The notes: a model not told the origin generated them from the letters alone. DNA of 64,000 nucleotides from Hallerella sp963660435 (GCA_963660435.1 CAVKYI010000004.1:62001-126000); one strand, 5' to 3'. Numbered from the stretch's first letter, positions 9,211 to 18,730 are shown. A program made the numbers and translations.

Positions 9211-10791
9211 TTAGCTCGGGTCTGAAAAAATCCACGGAAAAAGATTGTCGCGAGATTCGATTTCCGAAAGAATCGTCTCATCGACAAATTCCCCGGCAAA
9301 CATCGCGGCAAGCTTCATAAAGTCCCGCTCGTGCTCTTCGAGACGCCGCTTCGCGTAATCGGCTGCCGAACGGTTGTGGATCATGAAGGCCCAGTCAGAG
9401 GACTGGAAAAGCGCAAGTTCGCGAACCATCTGGGCGAGTACGCGCTTCTGGAATTTAGTCGGATGCGTCTCGGAGCGGCATTTCCGGAACACGCCGAACA
9501 TCCGGAAAAATTTCGGGTAGATAAAATCCACTTCCGGATTCACCCACACCGAAGCGAAGCCATTTTCGCCCCACGAAGAAAAGACCGGACGGTGAATATC
9601 CAAGTCCCGCGGATCGGGCGACAGCTCGTTTACCGAAGCGAGCCGAACTGACGAAGAAGCGGCAGCCCTTTCGAAAACGGACTCGATGAATTGCGGCCCT
9701 TCGAACCACCAGTGTCCGAACAGTTCCGCATCGTAGGGGCAAAGGATGCACGGACGCTTCGAATCCATTTCTCGCGAGAGTTCCATCGCCGTCCGTTCCC
9801 GATTCGCCACGAAAAGACGCGCGTGTTCCCGGGCTAGATTCATCGCAAGCCACGGACGGTAAAGAGCCTTGTCCTCTCCGCCTGTAATCCGATAATACTT
9901 GAACCCGGAATCTATCGGAGCGTCTTTCGCAAAGAAGTAGTCTCCCAGATAGGAGCGCGGAAGTTCCTGGGAAATGTCCTTGTAAAATTCCCGATAGTCG
10001 GGATGTCCGGGATATCCCCGTTCCCTGCTCCAGACTTCCACGGAACTCGACTGTTCCCGTCCGAGCGCCAAAAGTCCCGCAGGGGTTCTTACCGGAGCGA
10101 AGACGCCAAATTTCGGAGCGGGCCTCGCAAGCAGAATCCCGTGAGTTTCCATAAAGAAATATTCGAGTCCCTGTTCCGCGAGAAGCGCGTCCAGTCCGTC
10201 AAAGTATCCGCATTCCGGAAGCCATACGCCCTTGGGATTTTTACCGAACGCGTTTCGAAAGGCTTCCATCGTCAAGCGAAGCTGCAGGCGAACCGCTTCG
10301 AGTTCCGATTGACATGCCGGCAAAAAGGGATGTGTCCCGACGCACGTGAGAAGGGAAAGCTTTCCGCGACGTTCTAGCGACGCAAAAGCCGAAACGATGT
10401 CGCGGTGCAGGCGATGTTCCCACGTTTCGGCAAGCTCCACGATTCGAGCCGCATAGAACTTCGCGATTTCCAACCGATCCGGATCCCCGGAAAGACGCCT
10501 TAATTCCTTGGAAGCAAGCTCCTGTAGCTTCTGAAGATGGCGAGAATACCTTTCCAGGAGAAGATCGTCCGAAAGCATGGCGAGGAGCGTCGGAGAGACG
10601 CTCAGGTTCAAGACGCCCGGGACGCCCTTTTCCGCAAGCCTTGACATCGCCTGGACCAGCGGGAGATAGGTCTCCGTCAGGGCTTCGAAGAACCAGTTCT
10701 CTTCCAGGAAACGTTCATAGCGCGGATTTCGCACGAACGGCAAATGCGCGTGCAGCAACAGGTAGAGCTGTCCATTGCAATCCGAATTCAT
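9211..10791 (-). CDS. GH57 1,4-alpha-glucan branching enzyme (DUF1957)
   Basis: 526 residues, the typical length for bacterial and archaeal GH57 branching enzymes. The N-terminal GH57 signature LLLHAHLPFVRNP is present. The expected catalytic nucleophile is Glu193 in GVWLPECGY and the acid/base is Asp354 in CPYDAELFGHWWFEG. The enzyme makes alpha-1,6 branches in glycogen in the cytoplasm, consistent with glycogen-storing Fibrobacter. The ATG at 10791 is chosen; a TTG at 10824 lies inside the upstream gene. It starts 13 bases after the DUF4912 gene, with which it forms an operon; this pairing recurs in many bacteria. Confidence 0.88.
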   Translation of the reverse strand: MNSDCNGQLYLLLHAHLPFVRNPRYERFLEENWFFEALTETYLPLVQAMSRLAEKGVPGVLNLSVSPTLLAMLSDDLLLERYSRHLQKLQELASKELRRLSGDPDRLEIAKFYAARIVELAETWEHRLHRDIVSAFASLERRGKLSLLTCVGTHPFLPACQSELEAVRLQLRLTMEAFRNAFGKNPKGVWLPECGYFDGLDALLAEQGLEYFFMETHGILLARPAPKFGVFAPVRTPAGLLALGREQSSSVEVWSRERGYPGHPDYREFYKDISQELPRSYLGDYFFAKDAPIDSGFKYYRITGGEDKALYRPWLAMNLAREHARLFVANRERTAMELSREMDSKRPCILCPYDAELFGHWWFEGPQFIESVFERAAASSSVRLASVNELSPDPRDLDIHRPVFSSWGENGFASVWVNPEVDFIYPKFFRMFGVFRKCRSETHPTKFQKRVLAQMVRELALFQSSDWAFMIHNRSAADYAKRRLEEHERDFMKLAAMFAGEFVDETILSEIESRDNLFPWIFSDPS

Positions 10792-10804
10792 GCGCCCATC
10801 ATCG

Positions 10805-11977
10805 TCATTCCGTACGCTTGACAACGACGGGAACTATTGTCGTCGGGAAATCGCCGTCCTTGTCCGTCGCAAAGACCGGAATAATCTGGGTGGAATCGGG
10901 AAGGTCCTGTTCAAAGGAGAAAGTTCCGTCCGGATTGAGCGGGAACGGTTCGCCGCGAACCTGGAGATGGGCATCGGGCCGCGTTCCTCCATAGACGATT
11001 AGACGCGTCTTGACCCACAGGAAGAAATCCTTGCCATAGCTGATGGAACCCGGAGTCGGCGGCAAGAGCGCTCCGCTCGAAAGGGACGCCGCGCTCGACA
11101 GCGCACCGGAGAAAAACGATTCCGAAGAACTCGCAAGATGTTCGAGCCACTTGGCGACAGACTGGCTGGAAAGACCGGAGCTTCCAAACCCGCCGATGCC
11201 TGCGCCTCCCAGGGAAGCCCTGAAAAAGACGTTATCCGTTTTCAGGTCCGAGTGTCGGACGTTTTCAAAGCTGAATACCTGCATGGCGGGCGCTTCGACC
11301 AGAGATTCGAACTTGCCTGCCTGGGTTTTCGTTCCCAGGGCGGCGCTGAACGAAGTTTCCTTCTGGTTTTGCACATACCAGCTTTTCGCGTTCGCCGGGA
11401 TCTCGATATCGCGGAACTTGCGCTTCTTGTTCTTGCGGACAGTCAAGTCCGAAGCGACATCGTACAGGCGAAGCACAAGCGACTTCTTCCCGTGGAGCGC
11501 ATTTTTCAGGCGTTCGTCCTTTACGTCCCAGAACGCATGGAGAAAGTTCGGATCGCGCTGCATCAGAACGAGATATTCCGGAGAAAACTCCGACGATACC
11601 TTGACGGTTTCGACTTTTCCCTTGCGTTCGCCTTTTGCCGCAGCCGAAGTTTTTTTCGCCTTTGCGACGGGCTTTTCCACCGCTACCGGCTTCTTTGCCG
11701 GGGCAGACGAAGTGACTTCGGTCTTTTTCGACGCGGAACGCCTCGCGGGAGCGGATTTCGTCACGGATTTCCTGATTTCCTCGACCTTGGACTTGACCTT
11801 ATCCTTAGCCTTGCGAGAAGCCTTCTTCAGTTCTTCGACCTTGGATTCGGCCTTTTGCGAAATGACCTTCAATTCCTCGACTTTCGCTTTCTCCTTTTTC
11901 AAGGCGTCCTTGACGATTGTTCTTATCGAAGAAGCAACCTTGTTCCTTGTCGGAGAAGCTTTTGTTTTCGAGCCCAT
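10805..11977 (-). CDS. DUF4912 domain protein with lysine-rich coiled N-terminus
   Basis: 390 residues. Residues 1-130 are a charged, Lys/Glu/Ala-rich coiled-coil-like segment (KKEKAKVEELK and variants). A DUF4912 domain follows (EYLVLMQRDPNFLHAFWDV to about residue 230, and again DFFLWVKTRLIVYGGTRPDAHLQVRGE), then a Gly/Ser-rich insert and the C-terminal VRGEPFPLNPDGTFSFEQDLPDS segment typical of the family. The biochemical role is unknown. Proximity to GH57 enzymes suggests binding or organising glycogen. AAAGGAGAT lies 7 bases before the ATG. First of a two-gene operon with the branching enzyme. Confidence 0.75.
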   Translation of the reverse strand: MGSKTKASPTRNKVASSIRTIVKDALKKEKAKVEELKVISQKAESKVEELKKASRKAKDKVKSKVEEIRKSVTKSAPARRSASKKTEVTSSAPAKKPVAVEKPVAKAKKTSAAAKGERKGKVETVKVSSEFSPEYLVLMQRDPNFLHAFWDVKDERLKNALHGKKSLVLRLYDVASDLTVRKNKKRKFRDIEIPANAKSWYVQNQKETSFSAALGTKTQAGKFESLVEAPAMQVFSFENVRHSDLKTDNVFFRASLGGAGIGGFGSSGLSSQSVAKWLEHLASSSESFFSGALSSAASLSSGALLPPTPGSISYGKDFFLWVKTRLIVYGGTRPDAHLQVRGEPFPLNPDGTFSFEQDLPDSTQIIPVFATDKDGDFPTTIVPVVVKRTE

Positions 11978-11996
11978 GTCGATCTCCTTTGGTGCC

Positions 11997-13244
11997 CTAG
12001 TGCACCGTTTTCGGCTTATTGCCCCAATTGCCTACGCCCGTCAGCCCAACGGAAACCCCGACGAATGTCTCGTCCCAGAGAGTCTCGTCGTCCGACTTGC
12101 GCATGCCGCCCTGCACAGCGATATCCACTTTCGTGTTTCGCCGCCCGAGAGGGAATCCGGCACCGATAGAGGCTCCGTATTCCTTGACATCTGCAATGTA
12201 ATAATTCCTAAACCATGTACCTGCGCGGAAATCCATCCGCTGGACATATTTCTTGAAGTAATCCGTCGAGCCGCTTCGCTCGTATCCCAGGGCGACGACA
12301 AACTCCGTCTGGGTATCCGTCGAATCCGCAAGATTCCACGCTCCGGCGATATTCGCGATATCCGCATCCCAGCCGCGAAGCATAAAGTCGAGCATGACGT
12401 GATGGCGCTTTCTGTAACGGAAGGCAAAGCCCGTCGCGTATGTCGGCGGGACATCGATTTCCCGGGAAACTTTCGAAGGGACAAGCGTATCCGTTTGGCT
12501 GAACGTCAGGTTGTATTCGAGCTTGTTTTTCAGCGTGTACGCTGTCGTGTAGGAAAAATAATACGACGCCTTCAGTCCCTTGTAAAAGACGGCACCCGTG
12601 TAATAGGCCGGATGGTTCCTGATTTCAAAGCGACCCTCGGCAGATTCCGTGAGTTCCGCATTGTTCGTCGCCCAGGCATCCGCGGAAGGAACCTGGGAAT
12701 TGTCCGCCCCCAGCGCAAGTTTCCGCGAGACGGAACCCATGACAAAATGCGCGGAGAATCCTAGCGACAGACGACGAAAGAACGGCAGCCGGACAGCGTA
12801 CGCCGGAGTTATCTCGTAGATGTTTCCCTGATACTTGATGCTTGCGAGGCTTGTCTTCAGGGAATCATCGACTTCTTCGTCCAGGTTCAACGTGTATTTT
12901 TGCGAAAGCGCAAGCGATGCCGTACCGAAGCGTCCGAGCGCAAAGGCGAACGAGAGAGAGGGAATTTCCAGAGAAGACGACGCATAGGACTTTCCGCTGT
13001 TTTTCGCCACGTTTTCTTCAAAGAGAAGCGTCGCGTTGAACGAAGTGTTCCGCTCGAACGCGAGCGAAGCGGGGTTCCATTCGACATAACCGCTCTCCGC
13101 TTTCGCGCCTCCGGAGAATCCGCGTCCCAGGGTAATCGCCGTGGCCGCTTCCGTAGGCTTTCCCAGGGCTTCGAGGCCCATCATCGAAGCGGCGTTTCCC
13201 AAAGCGGCAAACAGGGTGGCACAGACAAGAGCCTTCCGAATCAT
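11997..13244 (-). CDS. Outer-membrane beta-barrel protein (PorV/UPF0164-like)
   Basis: 415 residues with a signal peptide (MIRKALVCATLFAALGNA). The N-terminus has the motif GRGFSGGAKAESGYVEWNPASLAF, the Asn-Pro-Ala plug-like signature of FadL/PorV-like barrels, followed by alternating aromatic/hydrophobic strands to the end (FVGVSVGLTGVGNW). Probably an outer-membrane channel or secretion-associated barrel; the exact role is unknown. Its start overlaps the stop of the upstream lipoprotein gene by four bases (ATGA), so the two are translationally coupled. Confidence 0.7.
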   Translation of the reverse strand: MIRKALVCATLFAALGNAASMMGLEALGKPTEAATAITLGRGFSGGAKAESGYVEWNPASLAFERNTSFNATLLFEENVAKNSGKSYASSSLEIPSLSFAFALGRFGTASLALSQKYTLNLDEEVDDSLKTSLASIKYQGNIYEITPAYAVRLPFFRRLSLGFSAHFVMGSVSRKLALGADNSQVPSADAWATNNAELTESAEGRFEIRNHPAYYTGAVFYKGLKASYYFSYTTAYTLKNKLEYNLTFSQTDTLVPSKVSREIDVPPTYATGFAFRYRKRHHVMLDFMLRGWDADIANIAGAWNLADSTDTQTEFVVALGYERSGSTDYFKKYVQRMDFRAGTWFRNYYIADVKEYGASIGAGFPLGRRNTKVDIAVQGGMRKSDDETLWDETFVGVSVGLTGVGNWGNKPKTVH

Positions 13245-14686
13245 TCTTTATCCCCCCGTTTCGTCGCAAGCCAGAGCTTGAGGTTCATCGGACGTCCGAT
13301 ATAGTCCGTAAAGTCGTAGCGCGAATACGTGTAGTGATTCAGGAACATCCGGACGGAATCCCCCTTGTCCGTTACGCGATCGTAGTAAAGCGTATCGTAT
13401 GGCGAAAGCATCGAATATCCCATGCGGAGAACCACCTGCATCTTGGCCCCCTTCCCGGCGCGGTTGATAAAGGAGCGCATTCCGTTCGTAAGCTGCAACC
13501 CGAGCGTATCGCCGTCGAGAAAGACCAGGTTCGGATGCCCATGCTTCCTGATGTAGGACTTGTTCAGCTTGTAAACTTCGGATGACTGCATATCGTGCCC
13601 GCTCGAGTCCACAAAGGTCGATGCGACGACCTGCACCGGAAATCCCAGTTCGGAACCTTCCGTCGAAGAACTCCGCGGCATCGAAAGTTCGGCAAGAATG
13701 ACCGCCTGTCGCACATCGATACTGTCTCCCTCCGTATAGGGGAAGGAATCTCCGTAGAAGTCGCCAAGAGCGGCAAGAATCCTTTCCGATGGAATTTCCA
13801 CGAGAAGCGATTCCAGGACGCCGCCATGAAGCACGATGCAATCGGAGCAGGTCTCCGTCCGAGTGCTGGCTATCGCGGAACGGAACGCCCAGATGTTCTT
13901 ATAGACATCGCGCCGCGAAGAACTTCCGCTAGAATCGGCATCGCGCGAATAGGCCTTGACCCGCAAGAACGGAACGACATCCGCGCTTGGACCGTAGAAC
14001 CGGTAAACGCGCTTTGCCTCCGGAGCCGAAATCTTCAGTTGCAGACGCGCGGCATCCTTCACCTTCGTAAGCGACTCGTAGAACGCCCTAGGCAAGTCCA
14101 GGCGCAGAGCGGAATCCAGGTTGGAAATTTTCAGGCTAAAGACCGTATCCGCGGAATCCGCCGAGACAAAGGAACTTCTCAGGTTGGCGACCCAGGCGGA
14201 ATCCTTTGTCCCGCCGACGCTGTCGATAAATCCCGAACCGTTTCCCGTTTCGAGAATCCAGGAAATCTTCACGTTCAGGGATTCCTTCAACGGAAGCGAA
14301 TCCTTTAGCCCCGCCCGCGCATAGAATCCGGAGTCCGGATAGAGGGCGAGGAACGCCGCCCGGAAATCCTTCGCGCTGTCTGCGCCGAACTGGGCAAAGA
14401 AGCTCTTGTCGCGGAAGCCAAAATCCAGGACCAGTTCATGGGAAAAGCCGTTAGCCGCACCGAACACTCCCTGGTAATACTGGAGCCGTGGCGTGCTGTC
14501 AAAGCCTATCCGATAGGAATCGAGCGTAAGGTCGTCAATTTCGACCGTCTGCACCAGGTAATTGGAAGGAAATCCCTGGTCATCGAGCCAGGAGACCAAA
14601 GCGTCGCCGTTCGAATCGAAAATGCACGAAGCCAAAAAAAGCATCGGCAACAAGGCGACCAAAAACGCTGTTCTGAATTTCTGCAC
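13241..14686 (-). CDS. Lipoprotein, partner of the downstream barrel
   Basis: About 481 residues. The hydrophobic signal ALLPMLFLASC carries a lipobox (LASC), followed by IFDSNGDAL. The body has many short beta-type segments and three recurring VxAxxxxSxD patterns, but I recognise no family. The GTG at 14686 is preferred because GGAG is 5 bases upstream; an ATG at 14710 is an alternative. It overlaps the barrel gene by four bases, suggesting an outer-membrane lipoprotein/barrel pair. Confidence 0.65.
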   Translation of the reverse strand: MQKFRTAFLVALLPMLFLASCIFDSNGDALVSWLDDQGFPSNYLVQTVEIDDLTLDSYRIGFDSTPRLQYYQGVFGAANGFSHELVLDFGFRDKSFFAQFGADSAKDFRAAFLALYPDSGFYARAGLKDSLPLKESLNVKISWILETGNGSGFIDSVGGTKDSAWVANLRSSFVSADSADTVFSLKISNLDSALRLDLPRAFYESLTKVKDAARLQLKISAPEAKRVYRFYGPSADVVPFLRVKAYSRDADSSGSSSRRDVYKNIWAFRSAIASTRTETCSDCIVLHGGVLESLLVEIPSERILAALGDFYGDSFPYTEGDSIDVRQAVILAELSMPRSSSTEGSELGFPVQVVASTFVDSSGHDMQSSEVYKLNKSYIRKHGHPNLVFLDGDTLGLQLTNGMRSFINRAGKGAKMQVVLRMGYSMLSPYDTLYYDRVTDKGDSVRMFLNHYTYSRYDFTDYIGRPMNLKLWLATKRGDKE

Positions 14687-14795
14687 GGAAACTCCGAAAA
14701 AAGGAAACATCAAACCCAAATATACAAAGTCTTTTTTTGCAAGATTTCTAGATTTTCCGCGTTAAAACTTTTCTGGCTATCTTTCGAGGCATCCT

Positions 14796-16133
14796 ATGAA
14801 ACCTTTCCACGCTTATTTCCAGAACATCAACGGCAGCGACACCTATCCGCTTTCCGAAGTCATCTACCGGAGCAAGGTCGATGGAAGCCTGCTCGAAGTG
14901 CACCACGACCGCGAAGCGCTCGCCGAACGCTCCCCGGAAGAATGGAAGAGACTCTTTGCGGAACGCCGCACGAGCTTTAGGCCCGCAGACATGAGCGGTG
15001 TCTGGAGCAAGCGCGAAATGGTCCTTCCCGAAATTCCCGAAGAGGACATCGTTACGCTCCGCGAAGGGTTCAGCCCGCTGTTCGACGCAAGCGCGCTCGC
15101 CAGGGAGATAGGACTTCGGAAGCTCTGGGTAAAGCTCTGCGGAAACTCCCACACGGGAAGCTTCAAGGACCTGGGAATGACCGTTCTCGTGAGCCAGGTC
15201 AATTCGATGATCAGGCACGGAAAGGAAATCGACGCGGTAGCCTGCGCGAGTACCGGCGACACGTCCGCCGCCCTTTCCGCGTTCACGGCAAAGGCGGGCA
15301 TTCCGAGTATCGTGTTCCTTCCCCGCGGAAAGACAAGCGTAGCCCAGCTCATCCAGCCCATTTCGAACGGCAGCATCGTCCTCGCTCTCGATACGGACTT
15401 TGACGGCTGCATGAAAATCGTGCAGGAGGTTACCGCGAACAACCGCATCTATCTCGCGAACTCGATGAACAGTCTCCGCGTCGAAGGGCAAAAGACCATC
15501 AGCCCGGAAATCTGCCAGGAACTCGGCTGGAAAGTTCCCGACACGATTGTCATTCCCGGCGGAAACCTCGGAAACGTCAGCGCGCTCGCCAAAGGCTTTG
15601 ACGACTGTCTCGCCATGGGACTCATCGAAAAGAAGCCGCGCATCGTCGTCGCCCAGGCGGCAAACGCGAATCCGTTCTACGAAGCCTACAAGCGGGGATT
15701 CGACAAGCTTGTCCCGGTCCACGCGAAAAAGACGCTCGCCAGCGCGATCCAAATCGGAAACCCGGTCAGCTATCCCAAGGCGGAACGCGCCATCAAAAAT
15801 TACAACGGCATCGTCGTCGAAGTTTCCGAAGAGGAACTCGCCAACGCGGCGGAACGCGGTGACCGCATCGGGCTTTACACATGCCCGCATACGGGGGTCG
15901 CGCTCGGAGCGCTTTTCAAGCTCCGCGAAGAAGGAAAGATCGACAAGGACGAGGAAGTCGTCGTCATCAGCACGGCACACGGTCTAAAGTTCACCGAGTT
16001 CAAGGTTGCCTACCACAAGAAGGAACTCGAAGGAATCGTTTCCCGATACGCGAATCCGATTTTCGAGGCTCCTGCGGAAATCGGCCCGGTGATGGACATT
16101 CTCAAGAGAGAGATGGCGAACCGGAGACGCTAG
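14796..16133 (+). CDS. thrC: Threonine synthase
   Basis: 445 residues. This PLP enzyme converts O-phosphohomoserine to threonine. The PLP lysine is Lys124 in GNSHTGSFKDLGM. Other family features are CASTGDTSAALSAF, the phosphate loop IPGGNLGNVSALAKGF and a C-terminal HGLKF segment. It has the longer N-terminal part (about 85 residues before the PLP fold) of the class found in plants and many bacteria. It is divergent from the lipoprotein gene, and the next gene starts 3 bases after its stop. Confidence 0.93.
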   Translation: MKPFHAYFQNINGSDTYPLSEVIYRSKVDGSLLEVHHDREALAERSPEEWKRLFAERRTSFRPADMSGVWSKREMVLPEIPEEDIVTLREGFSPLFDASALAREIGLRKLWVKLCGNSHTGSFKDLGMTVLVSQVNSMIRHGKEIDAVACASTGDTSAALSAFTAKAGIPSIVFLPRGKTSVAQLIQPISNGSIVLALDTDFDGCMKIVQEVTANNRIYLANSMNSLRVEGQKTISPEICQELGWKVPDTIVIPGGNLGNVSALAKGFDDCLAMGLIEKKPRIVVAQAANANPFYEAYKRGFDKLVPVHAKKTLASAIQIGNPVSYPKAERAIKNYNGIVVEVSEEELANAAERGDRIGLYTCPHTGVALGALFKLREEGKIDKDEEVVVISTAHGLKFTEFKVAYHKKELEGIVSRYANPIFEAPAEIGPVMDILKREMANRRR

Positions 16134-16136
16134 GAA

Positions 16137-17381
16137 ATGGTTCTGAACGTCATCTGGCTTCTCTTCTTCTTCGGCGCGTTTCTCGCCTGCGCCGTCAAGT
16201 GCTTCGCCTTCGGAGAAACGGGAATATTCAACACGACGATTCTCGCCGCTTTCGACATGTCCAAGACCGCGTTCGAAATCGCTCTCGGTCTCACGGGCAT
16301 TCTTAGCCTCTGGCTCGGCATCTTGAAAATAGGCGAAAAGTCGGGTGCCGTACAGATTCTCGCCAAAATCGTCCAGCCGCTTTTTTCAAGGCTCTTTCCC
16401 GAAATTCCCAAGGGGCATCCCGTCGTCGGAACGATGCTGATGAACGTCAGCGCGAACATGCTCGGCCTCGACAATGCGGCAACCCCGATGGGACTCCAGG
16501 CGATGAAGCAGCTGCAGGAACTGAACCCGAACGAAGACAAGTCCGTCGCAAGCAATTCGCAGATTCTGTTTCTAGTCCTGAACGCAAGCGGGCTCACGCT
16601 TATCCCGGTGAGCATCATGACATACCGTGCGCAAATGGGAGCAGTCAATCCTAGCGACATCTTTCTTCCCATCCTCCTCGCGACATTTTTCAGCACCGTT
16701 GCGGGCATCGTCGCCGTGAGCTTTTTCCAGAAGATCAAGCTGAAGGATCCCGTAACGCTCCTCTGGCTCGGAGGCCTTTCCGCAGCCGTCATCGCGACCC
16801 TCGCCTACTTCAGCCGTCTGACCGCGGATGCGCTCGGAACGACAAGCCTTTTTATCAGCGGACTCACTCTCTTCGGAGTCATCATCCTGTTTCTCGCGCT
16901 TGCCGTCCGTAAAAAGGTTCGCGCCTACGAAGCATTTGTCGAAGGCGCAAAGGAAGGTTTCCACACTGCGGTGATGGTCATCCCCTATCTCGTCGCGATA
17001 CTCGTAGGCGTCGCCGTATTCCGCGCAAGCGGAGCCATGGACCTTCTCCTCGGCGGAGTATCGAGTGTTCTCGCCTTTCTCGGAATCGGGGGCGATATCG
17101 TACCGGCACTTCCAACCGCCATCATGAAACCGCTTAGCGGCAGCGGAGCGCGCGGCATGATGATCGAAGCGATGAAGACCTACGGTCCCGACAGTTTCGC
17201 GGGTCGCCTAAGCTGCATGTTCCAAGGCGCAACGGACACCACTTTCTATGTCATCGCGGTCTATTTCGGATCCGTCGGAGTCCGCAAGACGCGCCACACG
17301 GTCACGTGTTGCCTCATCGCCGATGCAGTCGGCGTCATCGCGGCAATCGCGGTCGCCTACCTGTTCTTCCCGCCCGCATAG
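16137..17381 (+). CDS. Fused SpmA/SpmB-like nucleoside-recognition (Gate domain) membrane protein
   Basis: 414 residues, about eight to ten membrane segments. The N-half matches SpmA (FNTTILAAFDMSKTAFEIALGLTGILSLWLGI and NVSANMLGLDNAATPMGLQAM). The C-half matches SpmB (GAKEGFHTAVMVIPYLVAILVGVAVFRASGAMD and LPTAIMKPLSGSGARGMM). In Bacillus these are separate spore-maturation proteins; fused forms occur in non-sporulating Gram-negatives, probably as transporters or channels of unknown substrate. Operonic with thrC (3-base gap), which may hint at amino-acid export; that is a guess. Confidence 0.85.
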   Translation: MVLNVIWLLFFFGAFLACAVKCFAFGETGIFNTTILAAFDMSKTAFEIALGLTGILSLWLGILKIGEKSGAVQILAKIVQPLFSRLFPEIPKGHPVVGTMLMNVSANMLGLDNAATPMGLQAMKQLQELNPNEDKSVASNSQILFLVLNASGLTLIPVSIMTYRAQMGAVNPSDIFLPILLATFFSTVAGIVAVSFFQKIKLKDPVTLLWLGGLSAAVIATLAYFSRLTADALGTTSLFISGLTLFGVIILFLALAVRKKVRAYEAFVEGAKEGFHTAVMVIPYLVAILVGVAVFRASGAMDLLLGGVSSVLAFLGIGGDIVPALPTAIMKPLSGSGARGMMIEAMKTYGPDSFAGRLSCMFQGATDTTFYVIAVYFGSVGVRKTRHTVTCCLIADAVGVIAAIAVAYLFFPPA

Positions 17382-17424
17382 AGCAAAGTCAAGAAAAGGT
17401 CTCTTCTAAATTTAGAGGTGACCA

Positions 17425-17453
17425 AAAGAAAAAGGCCGCACGGAATGCGACCT
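17425..17453 (-). terminator. Intrinsic terminator of the RRM gene
   Basis: Stem 17433-17440 with 17446-17453 (one mismatch), 5-base loop, followed on the minus strand by TTTTTCTTTT. It lies about 30 bases after the RRM stop codon. Confidence 0.7.
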
Positions 17454-17480
17454 GGAGATGGAGAATTAATTTATCTGCAA

Positions 17481-17747
17481 TCAGAAGCGACGTGGACGGG
17501 CTTCGCGCGGACGGGCTTCGTTGACCCGGAGGGCTCGACCGCCGACATCCTTGCCGTTCAGCTGTTCGACCGCATTCGCCGCAACGCCGTCATCTTCGAT
17601 TTCGACGAATCCGAAGCCCTTGCTGCGACCGGTATCGCGGTCCATGATAATCTTTGCGCTCTTGATTTCGCCGAATTCCTCGAACAGTTTGGCGAGGTCC
17701 GCGTCGCGAAACGCAAAGGGGAGATTTCCAACATAGATGCTTTTCAT
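17481..17747 (-). CDS. Small RRM-type RNA-binding protein
   Basis: 88 residues, a single RNA recognition motif. RNP2 is IYVGNL (residues 4-9) and RNP1 is KGFGFVEI (about 43-50). A short Arg-rich tail (ARPREARPRRF) follows. Such stand-alone RRM proteins are common in cyanobacteria, Bacteroidota and Fibrobacterota, where they bind single-stranded RNA and are often cold- or stress-induced. GGA lies 6 bases before the ATG. The gene is monocistronic with its own terminator. Confidence 0.92.
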   Translation of the reverse strand: MKSIYVGNLPFAFRDADLAKLFEEFGEIKSAKIIMDRDTGRSKGFGFVEIEDDGVAANAVEQLNGKDVGGRALRVNEARPREARPRRF

Positions 17748-17791
17748 AATTTATCCAGGCTGTTAGGTAAGCCTGCCTAAATAATAGAATT

Positions 17792-18667
17792 TCAAGCATC
17801 CGAAGAAACGCGTCGAGGAAACAGAAGGCATCTTTCGCAGCGATTTTCCACATCCCGGATTCCATAGCGAAATTCCGGATCCGGACACGGTTCCGTCGAA
17901 CCATCCGGAAGAATCCAGAGTTCCCGTCCCGGGAAAGGGCATTTCCCAGAGGCGATTCCCTCTCCCGCCGGACGAAGAAAGGTTCCTTCGATACGAACGG
18001 GAAGGTTCCCTACGGTCGAAACGTCCAGAAAGTCTCCGGGCGAAAGCTCTTCGTCGGGTCGCCTTGCGGAAGACAGAAAAACCGCACGGTTCAGCTTGAC
18101 GCGGTCGAAGCCCAGGGACGCGGCAAGTTCCAGGACAGGCAAGACCTCCGCACGGTTCGTCCTTGTCACCGTCATTTGCAGCGAAAGCGAAGCCAACGCA
18201 CGTCCCGAGTCCCGGGAAAGTTCCCGCCGAACGCGAACAAGCGTTTCGAGGTTTTCCAGGTAGGATCGAACATCCATGCCCGGGCAGAGGACATTCCAGC
18301 TCGATTCCTTCACTCCCCAGCAACTCACCTTGATGTCGCTAGAAATCGGAAGCAGCTCTCTTGCCAGGCGTTCTGCACCCTTTAGCGGGAACGAACCGTT
18401 CGTGGTGATGTTCAGTTTTAACTTCAGTTCCGAGACCAACCGTTCCAGATTTTCGAATTGCGAATAAAGTAACGGTTCCCCCATCGTACTCGGAATCACT
18501 TCGCGAAGTCCCTGCCGTGCGTATTTTCGAATCGCCCTTTCCGCAATTTCCCAGGGCATTTCTCCCATTCCGAAAGATCTTTTTCGCTGACGCAAAAAAC
18601 ACAGACTGCAATGCAGATTGCAGAGATCGGGATTTGTCAACAAGGTAATGCGCCAAATTTTTCCCAT
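17792..18667 (-). CDS. Radical SAM protein with SPASM-like C-terminus
   Basis: 291 residues. The 4Fe-4S cluster motif CNLHCSLC uses Cys16, Cys20 and Cys23. A TMGEPLLY segment corresponds to the SAM-binding GGEP-type motif and LNITTNGS follows. The C-terminal GKCPFPGRELWILPDGSTEPCPDPEF and CERCLLF provide extra cysteines like a short SPASM/twitch domain for a second cluster. The substrate cannot be told: no precursor-peptide gene is obvious nearby. Spacing of 44 bases to the RRM gene could allow co-transcription, with this gene upstream. Confidence 0.8.
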   Translation of the reverse strand: MGKIWRITLLTNPDLCNLHCSLCFLRQRKRSFGMGEMPWEIAERAIRKYARQGLREVIPSTMGEPLLYSQFENLERLVSELKLKLNITTNGSFPLKGAERLARELLPISSDIKVSCWGVKESSWNVLCPGMDVRSYLENLETLVRVRRELSRDSGRALASLSLQMTVTRTNRAEVLPVLELAASLGFDRVKLNRAVFLSSARRPDEELSPGDFLDVSTVGNLPVRIEGTFLRPAGEGIASGKCPFPGRELWILPDGSTEPCPDPEFRYGIRDVENRCERCLLFPRRVSSDA

Positions 18668-18700
18668 GGAAAGCTTCGTGTCCTATCGTTCTCGCCGCAC

Positions 18701-18730
18701 AAAAAAGACTCCCCCGACAGGAGAGTCTTT
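18701..18730 (-). terminator. Intrinsic terminator of the Ser-rich lipoprotein gene
   Basis: Stem of AAAGACTC against GAGTCTTT with additional G/C pairing, followed by six T on the minus strand. It lies 18 bases after the stop codon at 18749. Confidence 0.85.

Noticed and set aside
11043..12764. 573-codon plus-strand open frame
   Set aside because: Spans the antisense of the DUF4912 and barrel genes, crossing their boundary; no domain.
14748..15980. 410-codon minus-strand open frame
   Set aside because: Antisense shadow of thrC.
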